Assembly: GCA_937896665.1 (NCBI GenBank)
Contig: CALBNS010000089.1
Location: 1-64,000 of the forward strand
Source: an uncultured Clostridia bacterium
GTDB lineage: Bacteria > Bacillota > Clostridia > Lachnospirales > Lachnospiraceae
DNA length: 64,000 nucleotides
Direction: 5' to 3'
A program made the translations under genes and the position numbers. Within the stretch, counting starts at the first letter, position 1; each line of letters starts with the position of its first letter. This document shows positions 48,101-54,048 of the stretch, one piece after another. Below the pieces are notes generated by a model. The model had not been told where the DNA came from and searched no databases. It saw only the letters and a list, made by a program, of their open reading frames with translations.

Positions 48101-48524
48101 ATTTAATACTAATTTCCATTTCCTCGCCTGCTGTTGGCGGAGTTGGAATACCAGAAATTGTAGGCCAACTATTGCCTGCCCCCTTGTACTCATAGAACCA
48201 ACCAGTCTTATTATAGCCAACTGTCATGTAAGTATTATTGTCAGTAATATAAGGTCCTACATTAAATCTTGTGTTATCCTTTTCACTTTCCGGCTTTAGC
48301 ACAAAGGATATTTCACCTGCTTCCATTCCCTGTGTACCCTCATTTGTATTCACAAGAATCGCTGCATTCGCACCATTATTGTTGGTTGCGCTACTTTTAA
48401 AATGACGCCATGTTTCCGTAACTGCTGCTTGAGTATTTAATGCCGGGAGAGCATTAATCACGATATTCAGTACCATAACAGTAACTAAAAGCGCACTTAA
48501 AAGCTTTTTGGTTATTTTTTTCAT
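42126..48524 (-). CDS. Wall-anchored GH101 endo-alpha-N-acetylgalactosaminidase
   Basis: A 2132-residue surface enzyme expected to release the core-1 disaccharide from mucin O-glycans. Order: signal peptide (KKLLSALLVTVMVLN, cleavage near TQAA); lectin-like domain; carboxypeptidase-regulatory-like (CPR) domain; GH101 core with SVIDWQDGAIAYRTI, nucleophile Asp in IYVDVWGNG and acid/base Glu 33 residues later in RLGSEWG; carbohydrate-binding regions; FIVAR; two CPR domains; second lectin-like domain; fourth CPR; second FIVAR; fibronectin III; KPTD/KPAD repeats; sorting signal DAPTTGD, membrane segment and KKRVRR. The anchor motif is PTTGD rather than LPXTG, as in many Lachnospiraceae. The start follows AGGAGG. 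It stands as a single gene with its own terminator. Confidence 0.95.
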   Translation of the reverse strand: MKKITKKLLSALLVTVMVLNIVINALPALNTQAAVTETWRHFKSSATNNNGANAAILVNTNEGTQGMEAGEISFVLKPESEKDNTRFNVGPYITDNNTYMTVGYNKTGWFYEYKGAGNSWPTISGIPTPPTAGEEMEISIKWDGVNYTFTAGGKKATFTIPQDAFDGLKNGQIGFRIGSFTPSGGSAQISDIYFKDVVIKNGDGEVIVENGNDTWALKTASNNEVYESGVTVTKVTVSGKVVDESGNPIADAEVALDTSTTTTNDAGEYTFENVVAGAYTVSATKSSYQAGTKKITITTDDITGADITLVKGSSIEFEGDDTIVSDVMEVAISNTFPQVIGYTMKGGANDGKKFYGQTEALTQLKVNNKLVTPTVEYSKKSDSKVEYIMTINEQAIEAVVTAVMEVKANTLSFDITEIEAEEGTFLTVEIPNHNLVTIKANQSGATFAGANMSTNTVQSGDTYSTVSSLTEGKRGYMYAFVSTDELSAGLWSNSENNVTADWQRVTAVTQTVDGVKETGLSSTFWTYQKSAKHRIENKDYEMPSTKIVITGDENADSVIDWQDGAIAYRTIMNNPVGAELVPDRVAIRIAMNFNSHAQNPFLMTYDNAQKVYLNTDGLGQSILLKGYGSEGHDSGHLNYADVGKRIGGVEEMKKLLAQGKEIGATFGIHVNASETYPESIYFTEDRLKKNADGSLSYGWNWLDQGVNIDADYDLRNGREQRFVDLWEALGGEDNDLDFIYVDVWGNGQSGDNGTWASRQLAKEITQTCGWRLGSEWGHANEYDSTFQHWAADLTYGGANSKGINSAIARFIRNHQKDSWVGDYPTYGGAAVNPLLGGYDMKDFEGWQGRNDYLGYIQNLFDDNLSTKFLQHYKVMKWENGVPTTVNGATWTPEMKVTLQDDAKENTIVVERQSNDGAAAGYQLRTMKLNDRVIMDGEKYLIPWFWDANGNVLNSQDEKLYHWNQAGGTSTWTIPEEWQNANIYKLTETGNVLCNDIATISGNQITIHAEASVPYVLHKAGAGEGIKATDLTWSKGAHLVDTGFNSNTLEHWNIQGNGAEIVWSAANNMMLSVGSETEEVSLTQVLTDLEPGKGYAAYVGVDNRSDAKAYIEVSVDGNVISNYTERSIAKNYLQSYAHNTNNATIAGTGSYFQNMYVFFTAPEAGKTVTLTLKREAGAGKTYFDDVRVTNNMFGESETDGNFNPFVSENKMIQTFEAVPQGLFPFVIGNVEGVSDNRTHLSERHGEYTQAGWYNGIKKLDDVLEGNWSVKTNGLSGRGRIVYQTIPQNFRFEAGVTYNISFDYEMGSKNTYAFIVGNGESNGSNFTQYELQATDLENAQPQTFKFRLTGGEENQSWIGIYSTTTPADTQGIGGSGADFGGYKDFILDNLVIEKSKAQKSNLEELVNANSDRYEVNYTAESWADFAKALKAANAALDDFETDQMTVDKAETDLRTAVANLDVIAVTLSGKAVDEAGSALANIEISVDLDNGKSVSTVTDASGNYVLPGVLFGTWNVVADSNVFATNTKEITVSKAQLEVTQDFVMVTELTELEGTITAVGEPVEGVTVTVDGQTTTTDANGYYKFDEVVTKTQTVKASMDGYDTAKKEVVVEKGKTAVVNIMLPPLTRDEADYANNYDDGLKTWDNLAGNTSSTTISVVDGETKIIFPGGGHANVYETNVPQFKNGVVEMDIRSEKRGTRIGILFRALDMSNRVYVGVGDSASQYFTEYWGTKSGNSWSSMSTGPTFEAGETMHLKAEIVDTTIRLWVNDELVLENKMNGMPTNAGYFGLNTRAGHTIYVDNVEVTSYDLPTGDIQNVAGRIVDKANAVVEGAKVELIQNGVVFKSTTTDALGNYKFKNIPAGEYQIKVTFGSYERVVSTTVTAGDDYFVVPKVALAEVGNNEALEALVNEALMLNKNLYTAETWADLEDALTAANRILNDSNASQIEIDTAKETLKNAMDSLKETPKPPVDVTAPTVPANLKAFDIKENTLKISWDASTDDVGVTEYIIYVNGMEIGRVTDTETGIKDLAAGTKYEIKVQAVDEAGNKSEMASVTVTTKSAPVVPGESTDKPTDKPTDKPTDKPADKPADKPADKPTLDAPTTGDAAPITLFVMLMVVALTAVVVIQKKRVRR
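42241..42326 (-). repeat. 12-base tandem repeat coding for KPTD/KPAD
   Basis: About seven tandem 12-base units, read on the minus strand as AAACCAACAGAT or AAACCAGCAGAT variants, encode KPTD or KPAD. The array forms the wall-spanning proline-rich stalk just before the sorting signal of the GH101 enzyme and is prone to length change. Confidence 0.92.
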
Positions 48525-48605
48525 AACCCTACTCCTCCTTTTTATAATATATACATCCATATTTTATCATATTTACCATAATTTGTCTCGTTTTTTAAAA
48601 TATTT

Positions 48606-49250
48606 TTATGCATTATTTTCCACTTTCAGTTCCAGTGCCTCTCGAATATCCATAACTTCTTTCCATGCACCTTTCACGCTGCCAAAACCGTATTTCGCGA
48701 ACACAAATGGTATTCCGGCATATATCGTTGCCTCATAATCGCCAATGGTATCGCCCACATAAATCGCATTCTGAATATGATTACGCTCCATTACCAGCTT
48801 AATATTTTCTCCCTTGCTAAGTAAGGTATCGCCATAACACTCTGTGTCTGTCACATACTGTCCTAGTTCATTTTTTTCTAAAAATAATTCAATATAACCA
48901 GACTGACAATTACTTACCACAAATACCCGGCACTGTTCTGCCAGTTTCCTGAAAACCTCTGCAACGCCGGGATACAACATGTTTTTTTCTGCCTTCTCCA
49001 AAATCTCATGTTCATAGCGACAGCATAGTTTTAACAATTCTTCTTTCGTCTCTTCATCGGAATTCGGAAACAGATTATCCACTATAGTATTCATCGGTTT
49101 ACCAAATTCCTGTTTCAGAATATCGCCTGTAACCGGCTTCATATTCTGAATGTTGAACTCCGCAGCAGCCCTATTCCAGGCTTCGGCAACCAGTTCTGTC
49201 GTATCCCACAATGTCCCATCTACATCAAAAATCACTGCCTCTATCTTCAT
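48606..49250 (-). CDS. HAD-family phosphatase (phosphoglycolate phosphatase-like)
   Basis: A 214-residue haloacid dehalogenase hydrolase with motif I VIFDVDGTLWDT, motif II VFVVSNCQSGY, a motif III lysine in LLSKGENIKLVM and motif IV AIYVGDTIGDYEAT. The helical cap between motifs I and II places it in the PGP/beta-phosphoglucomutase subgroup. The ATG overlaps the niaR stop region, so it is the last gene of the NAD operon. It may dephosphorylate a nucleotide or sugar phosphate; a role in NMN or nicotinate nucleotide turnover is only a guess from context. Confidence 0.85.
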   Translation of the reverse strand: MKIEAVIFDVDGTLWDTTELVAEAWNRAAAEFNIQNMKPVTGDILKQEFGKPMNTIVDNLFPNSDEETKEELLKLCCRYEHEILEKAEKNMLYPGVAEVFRKLAEQCRVFVVSNCQSGYIELFLEKNELGQYVTDTECYGDTLLSKGENIKLVMERNHIQNAIYVGDTIGDYEATIYAGIPFVFAKYGFGSVKGAWKEVMDIREALELKVENNA

Positions 49251-49252
49251 CT

Positions 49253-49804
49253 CTATTTTGCACCCCAAAAATCCACTGGTTCATAATCCTGCAATTTCGC
49301 CAAGAATCCCCTTCGGCTCAGTTCCTCCTGTATTAAATCCAGTGTCTGTTCATCTTCCGCCGTAATCGTATGATAATGATAGCCGGAAGTCAGGTTTTTA
49401 AGCTGGGTAGATTTTCCCGTCGAAATATCTTCCATATATTTTTTCACGTCTCTACGTGACTTAATATACATATCAGCCTTAATCACGCCGTATACCTTGT
49501 GGAACACGAACACATCATCCACTTTCCCACCAAGGTCTACAAATAAATTCAATTCTTCTTCCACCTGTTCGTCTGTGTGAATCACCTTGAACACACGGCT
49601 GACTGCCTTAGGCTCATGGATGACATATCCACGATTTGTAGACATAACGTCAATCCCATTAGCACGAATCAGCGCCATATCCTGCACAATTACCTGTCTG
49701 CTAACATTCAATTGCCTTGCCAGTTCCGTTCCCGCCACCGGCTTATCGCTATTTTTTAATATCCTTAGAATCTGTTCTCTTCGTTCTTGTCCACCCATTG
49801 CCAT
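49253..49804 (-). CDS. niaR: NiaR-type niacin-responsive repressor
   Basis: A 183-residue repressor with an N-terminal HTH_11 domain (RREQILRILKNSDKPVAGTELARQL followed by NVSRQVIVQDMALIR) and the C-terminal 3H domain (VFHKVYGVIKADMYIKSRRDV, YHYHTITAEDEQTL) that binds nicotinate and gives the family its name. NiaR represses NAD synthesis and niacin uptake genes when niacin is present. Its position after nadC suggests autoregulation of the operon. The start lacks a strong ribosome site (AAGGTATTG some distance upstream). Confidence 0.93.
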   Translation of the reverse strand: MAMGGQERREQILRILKNSDKPVAGTELARQLNVSRQVIVQDMALIRANGIDVMSTNRGYVIHEPKAVSRVFKVIHTDEQVEEELNLFVDLGGKVDDVFVFHKVYGVIKADMYIKSRRDVKKYMEDISTGKSTQLKNLTSGYHYHTITAEDEQTLDLIQEELSRRGFLAKLQDYEPVDFWGAK

Positions 49805-49823
49805 TCTTATTTCAATACCTTTC

Positions 49824-50678
49824 TTAAATTACATGGAGATTTTTTAGTGAGATATCCATAATTGGTGCAGAGTGAGTTAGTGCACCACTTGATATATAGT
49901 CTACCCCGAGATCTGTCAGCCTTGCGATATTTTCTTTTGTCACATTGCCTGAAACCTCTACTTCTGCTCTGCCACCAATAAATTCTATGGCTTTCTTGAG
50001 CTGCTCATGGCTCATATTATCCAGCATGATAATATCAGCTCCTGCTTCTACTGCTTCTTTCACCATCTCAAATGTTTCTACTTCTATTTCAATCTTTCGT
50101 ACGAACGGAGCATACTCTTTCGCCATTTCTACTGCTGCCTTTACACTTCCAGCTGCTCCAATATGATTATCCTTTAATAATACACCATCTGAAAGGTTGT
50201 ATCTGTGATTGTTTCCGCCACCGGTACGGACAGAATATTTTTCAAAAATACGATTGTTTGGCGTCGTTTTTCTCGTATCCAGTAATTTAGTTTTGGTTCC
50301 CTCAAGAAGTATTGCAACAGAATGCGTATAAGTCGCAATTCCACTCATTCTCTGTAAATAGTTCAGGGCAGTTCTCTCCCCGCAAAGCAATACACGAATA
50401 TCCCCGCGAAGTTTTCCCATCAATTGTCCTGCCTGTACAGTTTCCCCGTCTTCTACATAAAATTCTGCAGTTGTATTTTCATCTAACAGGGTAAAAACAC
50501 GTTCAAACACCTGCAGTCCGCAGATAATCCCATCCTGCTTACAAATCAGATCCACTTCTCCCATCTGTGGTTTTTTCATCACACAGTTGGCAGAGACATC
50601 TTCACTGGTAATATCCTCCTTCAGAGCACTAAGAATTAATGGGTCTACATTTAATTTTAAAGTCACTTGATCGTACAT
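49824..50678 (-). CDS. nadC: Nicotinate-nucleotide pyrophosphorylase
   Basis: A 284-residue quinolinate phosphoribosyltransferase, joining quinolinate and PRPP to nicotinate mononucleotide. Signature motifs: ALKEDITSEDVSA, GERTALNYLQRMSGIAT, LDTRKTTPNNRIFEKYSVRTGGGNNHR, KIEIEVET and DIIMLDNM. Length is typical. The ATG follows GAGGAG and lies 2 bases after the nadB stop. Confidence 0.97.
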   Translation of the reverse strand: MYDQVTLKLNVDPLILSALKEDITSEDVSANCVMKKPQMGEVDLICKQDGIICGLQVFERVFTLLDENTTAEFYVEDGETVQAGQLMGKLRGDIRVLLCGERTALNYLQRMSGIATYTHSVAILLEGTKTKLLDTRKTTPNNRIFEKYSVRTGGGNNHRYNLSDGVLLKDNHIGAAGSVKAAVEMAKEYAPFVRKIEIEVETFEMVKEAVEAGADIIMLDNMSHEQLKKAIEFIGGRAEVEVSGNVTKENIARLTDLGVDYISSGALTHSAPIMDISLKNLHVI

Positions 50679-50680
50679 GT

Positions 50681-51982
50681 CTATTCTCCTCTTTCACTTG
50701 CTTCTTGTATTTTCGCTTTTACTAATTGCATATTTTCCATATTTCGTGCCGTAATATCCTCATACTGCTTCATATCAACGCGCTGCAGTACTTGTCTGTC
50801 CCTCCTGACATTTTCCATGTTGGATGTCATGTCGTGCGCAGCACGTTTTGCAAACACCAGACTCTCCAACAGCGAATTGCTGGCAAGCCGGTTCTTTCCG
50901 TGTACTCCGTTGCAGGCAGTTTCTCCTATGGCGTACAACTGTTCCATAGATGTCTTGCTCTGATGATCCACCTTGATGCCGCCCATGAAATAATGCTGTG
51001 CAGGCACAACCGGTATACATTCTTTTGTTACATCATATCCCATTTCCGTGCAGTGTTCAACAATATTTGGGAAATGCTTTTTAAGTTCTGCTTCAGGAAT
51101 GGTCCTTAAGTCTTCCCAGACAAACTCCGTCTGATCCTTCTCCATCTGTTTCCATATCTCTTTTGTCAACAAATCTCTCGGCAACAATTCATTTACAAAT
51201 CGGTTTCCATTTTTATCACGAAGGACAGCCCCTTCTCCACGCACGGATTCTGAAATCAGAAAACTCCTTCCCTCATCCGAATATAACGTGGTCGGATGAA
51301 TCTGCACATAATCAATGTCCTTTAATTCCACCTTATGCCGGATGGCGGCCGCCAGAGCATCCCCTGTCAAATGAGAATAATTGGTGGAATGCCGATATAA
51401 TCCACCGATTCCCCCAGTCGCCAATACTGTAAAATCAGCCTCCACTACCTGCGTCTGTCCGTCATTTTCCTGAATCACGGCCCCATAACATCTATTGTCT
51501 TCCTCTACAAGATCAATCATTGTGGTATGCTCCAGCAAAGTGATATTAGACCTCTTTTTTGCCTCTTTAAGCAAAGTACTTGTAATCTCTTTGCCGGTAA
51601 TGTCTTCATGATAAATAATTCTTTTTTCAGAATGGGCACCTTCTCTGGTAAAGGCAAGCCTCCCATCTGTGTCTCTCTGAAAATCTGCCCCCCAAGCCAG
51701 CAAATCTTCTACGACTCCTTTTGAAGAACGAATCATAATCTCAACTGAAGTCCTGTCATTTTCATAATGTCCTGCTTTGAGAGTGTCTTCAAAAAAACTT
51801 TCATAATCCTCTTCTCCCTTGAGCATACACATGCCTCCCTGTGCAAGAAAAGAGTCATTACTCTCGGCATCAGATTTTGTTATCACAAGAATCTCTTTTT
51901 CCTCCGGCAGGTTCAGCGCACAGTATAAACCCGCACAACCACTTCCAACTATTAATATATCTGTTTTCATCATCATTCCCAT
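50681..51982 (-). CDS. nadB: L-aspartate oxidase, short form
   Basis: A 433-residue flavoenzyme oxidising aspartate to iminoaspartate for NadA. FAD-binding motif ILIVGSGCAGLYCALNL, LAQGGMCM, active-site region HPTTLYSDEGRSFLISESVRGEGA and EQLYAIGETACNGVHGKNRLASNSLLE are present. E. coli and Bacillus NadB have about 530-540 residues; here most of the C-terminal helical domain is missing, as in a number of anaerobes. The start is unclear among three nearby ATGs (51982, 51976, 51973). Confidence 0.93.
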   Translation of the reverse strand: MGMMMKTDILIVGSGCAGLYCALNLPEEKEILVITKSDAESNDSFLAQGGMCMLKGEEDYESFFEDTLKAGHYENDRTSVEIMIRSSKGVVEDLLAWGADFQRDTDGRLAFTREGAHSEKRIIYHEDITGKEITSTLLKEAKKRSNITLLEHTTMIDLVEEDNRCYGAVIQENDGQTQVVEADFTVLATGGIGGLYRHSTNYSHLTGDALAAAIRHKVELKDIDYVQIHPTTLYSDEGRSFLISESVRGEGAVLRDKNGNRFVNELLPRDLLTKEIWKQMEKDQTEFVWEDLRTIPEAELKKHFPNIVEHCTEMGYDVTKECIPVVPAQHYFMGGIKVDHQSKTSMEQLYAIGETACNGVHGKNRLASNSLLESLVFAKRAAHDMTSNMENVRRDRQVLQRVDMKQYEDITARNMENMQLVKAKIQEASERGE

Positions 51983-51988
51983 TCTTTC

Positions 51989-52894
51989 CTATTTCGCAAG
52001 CTCCAACATTTTTTCCAAAGGAGCTAATGCCTTCTCTCTCATTTCATCTGAAACAGTCATCCGGTTCGTCTCATGCTGTAGTACATCCAGCACCTTTTCC
52101 AGTGTAACTGCCTTCATATCGCTGCAAATCTGCTTATGAGATAATGTATAAAAGGTTTTATCTGGATTTCGTTTCTTTAATTCGTACAGAACACCAATCT
52201 CTGTTCCAATAAGGTATTCACGACCGTTGTCCTTCTCCACAAAGCTGATAATACCCGAAGTACTCCCTATGTAGTCTGCCTCATCCAGCAGCTCCTTCGT
52301 ACACTCCGGATGAACTAAGAATTTTGCCTGTGGGTACTTTGCTTTTGCCTCTAGCACACTCTCCCTCGTCATCGCGGCATGGATCGGACAATAGCCTTCA
52401 TTCAAAATAATGTTTTTTCCCGGCACCTGTTCTGCCACATATCTTCCCAGATTCCCATCCGGTATGAAAAAAATGTTTTGATTCGGGAGATTTTTTACAA
52501 TTTTCACTGCATTTGCAGATGTAACACAAACATCCGAATATGTTTTAATCTCCGCAGTCGAATTGATATAACAAACCACGGCTAAATCCTCGTATTTTTC
52601 TCGCATCTCTTTCACTTTGTTCAGATTTACCATATGTGCCATCGCGCAATCTGCCTGCATATCGGGCATCAGTACTTTTTTCTCAGGATTTAAAATAACT
52701 GCACTCTCTCCCATAAAGGAAACTCCGCAGAATACAATGATATCTGCATCCGTTCCTTTTGCAGCCTTACTCAAGTAGTAAGAATCCCCAATATAGTCTG
52801 CAATTGCCTGCACTTCATCCGGTACATAATAATGAGCCAGAATCACTGCATTTTTTTCTTGTTTTATCTGTTTTATCTGTTCTTCAATAGACAT
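51989..52894 (-). CDS. nadA: Quinolinate synthase
   Basis: A 301-residue iron-sulfur enzyme that condenses iminoaspartate with dihydroxyacetone phosphate to quinolinate. Family motifs: ILAHYYVPDEVQAIADYIGDSYYLS, IVFCGVSFMGESAVIL, VTSANAVKIV and VHPECTKELLD. Cysteines in FCGV, HPEC and ICSDM are the likely 4Fe-4S ligands. The start is the ATG after GGAGGATAC; an ATG four codons upstream is itself part of that site. First gene of the nadA-nadB-nadC-niaR operon, with a clear promoter upstream. Confidence 0.96.
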   Translation of the reverse strand: MSIEEQIKQIKQEKNAVILAHYYVPDEVQAIADYIGDSYYLSKAAKGTDADIIVFCGVSFMGESAVILNPEKKVLMPDMQADCAMAHMVNLNKVKEMREKYEDLAVVCYINSTAEIKTYSDVCVTSANAVKIVKNLPNQNIFFIPDGNLGRYVAEQVPGKNIILNEGYCPIHAAMTRESVLEAKAKYPQAKFLVHPECTKELLDEADYIGSTSGIISFVEKDNGREYLIGTEIGVLYELKKRNPDKTFYTLSHKQICSDMKAVTLEKVLDVLQHETNRMTVSDEMREKALAPLEKMLELAK

Positions 52895-52943
52895 CGTATC
52901 CTCCATTTTGCCTTTACAAATCTATTTTTACTCAACAGACCGT

Positions 52944-52972
52944 ATTATAGCACTTAACTTTCCATATGACAA
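52944..52972 (-). promoter_or_regulatory. Promoter of the nad operon
   Basis: On the minus strand TTGTCA, a 17-base spacer and an exact TATAAT lie 50 bases before the nadA start. The -35 box is inside CTGTCTTGTCA, which may be part of a NiaR operator; that is inference. Confidence 0.85.
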
Positions 52973-53016
52973 GACAGTTGTTGGATTTACTGTAAAGACA
53001 TTAACCCGTTCACAGG

Positions 53017-53059
53017 TATATGGTTTCATATACTGACTAATAGTATATGGTTTCATATA
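53017..53059. promoter_or_regulatory. Two identical 16-base palindromes
   Basis: TATATGGTTTCATATA occurs at 53017-53032 and again, identical, at 53044-53059. Each has inverted arms TATATG/CATATA around a 4-base centre, and their centres are 27 bases apart, 2.5 helix turns. Flanking bases are also shared (a G before, TGAC shortly after). They look like paired operators for a dimeric regulator. They lie 45 bases upstream of the nadA promoter and upstream of a possible plus-strand promoter TTGTAG-17-TATATT (about 53071-53099). Confidence 0.6.
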
Positions 53060-53141
53060 TTGACCAGTACTTGTAGAATATAATTAGATATGCTATATTG
53101 AAGACACAAAAGAACAATCGCCAAAGTGGTTTTTCTATGCA

Positions 53142-53204
53142 CTAATGACTGAGCAAATAAATGAAGGTCAGTAATGCGATTATGAACATGCCAAATTGCA
53201 TCAT
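53142..53204 (-). CDS. Possible holin-like hydrophobic toxin peptide
   Basis: A 20-codon frame encodes MMQFGMFIIALLTFIYLLSH, a single membrane helix resembling small holin-like type I toxins of Firmicutes (QFGMFIIALLTF). AAGG lies 5 bases before its second ATG. A stronger site, GGAGGTGG, precedes a 10-codon frame (MDNNILTSRI, 53201-53233) that ends over the toxin start, so the toxin is either translated by coupling or has suffered a frameshift, since MDNN plus the peptide together resemble the usual N-terminus. An 11-base inverted repeat (53110-53120 and 53281-53291) brackets the locus and would pair the two ends of the minus-strand RNA. Confidence 0.4.
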   Translation of the reverse strand: MMQFGMFIIALLTFIYLLSH

Positions 53205-53475
53205 ATCCTTGAAGTCAAAATGTTATTGTCCATTAGCACCACCTCCCATCTATGTAAAATGAGAGGTCTTCCACCCTGTACGATTGTTCTTGATGGAAGT
53301 CTATCATATCATATTCAAAGTTTCAATGGACTGCTGCATGGATGTTTACTTGACACAAACAAATTGTGGGTACGCCTTGCAATTTTCCCTCACCTATGTT
53401 ATACTCCTAAGCGTTGTCAAGCCCCCAAAATAAGGTCTTATCGGGCTTTCCGCCGATTTCCGGCGTAAAATGAAT

Positions 53476-53518
53476 CGTGTGTTCGAGACCTTCCACACGT
53501 AAAACAAAACTAAAGGAG
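53476..53518 (+). promoter_or_regulatory. preQ1-I riboswitch of queT
   Basis: CGTGT and ACACG form the P1 stem, enclosing the loop GTTCGAGACCTTCC; the A-rich tail AAAACAAAACTAAAGGAG follows. CTAAAGGAG can fold back on CTTCC to form the preQ1-I pseudoknot, which would hide the queT ribosome site when preQ1 is bound. The fit to the preQ1-I consensus plus the downstream queT gene makes this secure. Confidence 0.85.
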
Positions 53519-53525
53519 ATACAAT

Positions 53526-54017
53526 ATGAAAAACAAACACGTACTATTTATGACACAGGCTGCAATGATTGCAGCAATCTATGTGGTGCTGACCGTGATG
53601 TTTGCACCGTTTGGATTTGGAGAAATACAAGTCCGTCTTTCAGAAGCACTTACCATTCTGCCGATATTTACTCCGGCAGCAATTCCGGGATTATTCATCG
53701 GATGTTTCTTTGGAAATGTAATTGGAGGAGCCATCCTTCCGGACATTATCTTTGGCAGTCTTGCAACCTTGATTGGTGCCTGCGGTACTTATCTGTTACG
53801 CAAGAAAAATAAGTGTCTTGCGATATTGCCGCCGATTTGCTCTAACATGGTCATTGTACCACTTGTGCTGCGTTACGGTTATGGTGTACCGCTTCCATTG
53901 CCTTTCATGATGTTAACTGTAGGAATTGGCGAACTTCTTTCCTGTGGCGTGCTGGGAATAGTTTTATTCTCTGTAATGAAAAAACATGAATATCGTATTT
54001 TTAAAAATACAAATTAA
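53526..54017 (+). CDS. queT: Queuosine precursor transporter QueT
   Basis: A 163-residue membrane protein with five or six segments and the QueT family motifs AAIYVVLTVMFAPFGFGEIQVRLSEALTILP and FIGCFFGNVIGGA. It is the substrate-binding S-component of an energy-coupling (ECF) transporter importing preQ1 or a related queuosine precursor for tRNA modification. The preQ1 riboswitch covers its ribosome site. No ECF energising genes lie nearby, so it shares the common module. Confidence 0.93.
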   Translation: MKNKHVLFMTQAAMIAAIYVVLTVMFAPFGFGEIQVRLSEALTILPIFTPAAIPGLFIGCFFGNVIGGAILPDIIFGSLATLIGACGTYLLRKKNKCLAILPPICSNMVIVPLVLRYGYGVPLPLPFMMLTVGIGELLSCGVLGIVLFSVMKKHEYRIFKNTN

Positions 54018-54043
54018 AAGGACATCATGCGATGTCCTTTTAA
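54014..54043. terminator. Bidirectional terminator between queT and the 831-residue gene
   Basis: TTAAAAGGACATC and GATGTCCTTTTAA form a perfect 13-bp stem with the loop ATGC. Runs of A and T on the two sides let it end both converging transcripts. Confidence 0.9.
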
Positions 54044-54048
54044 AATTT

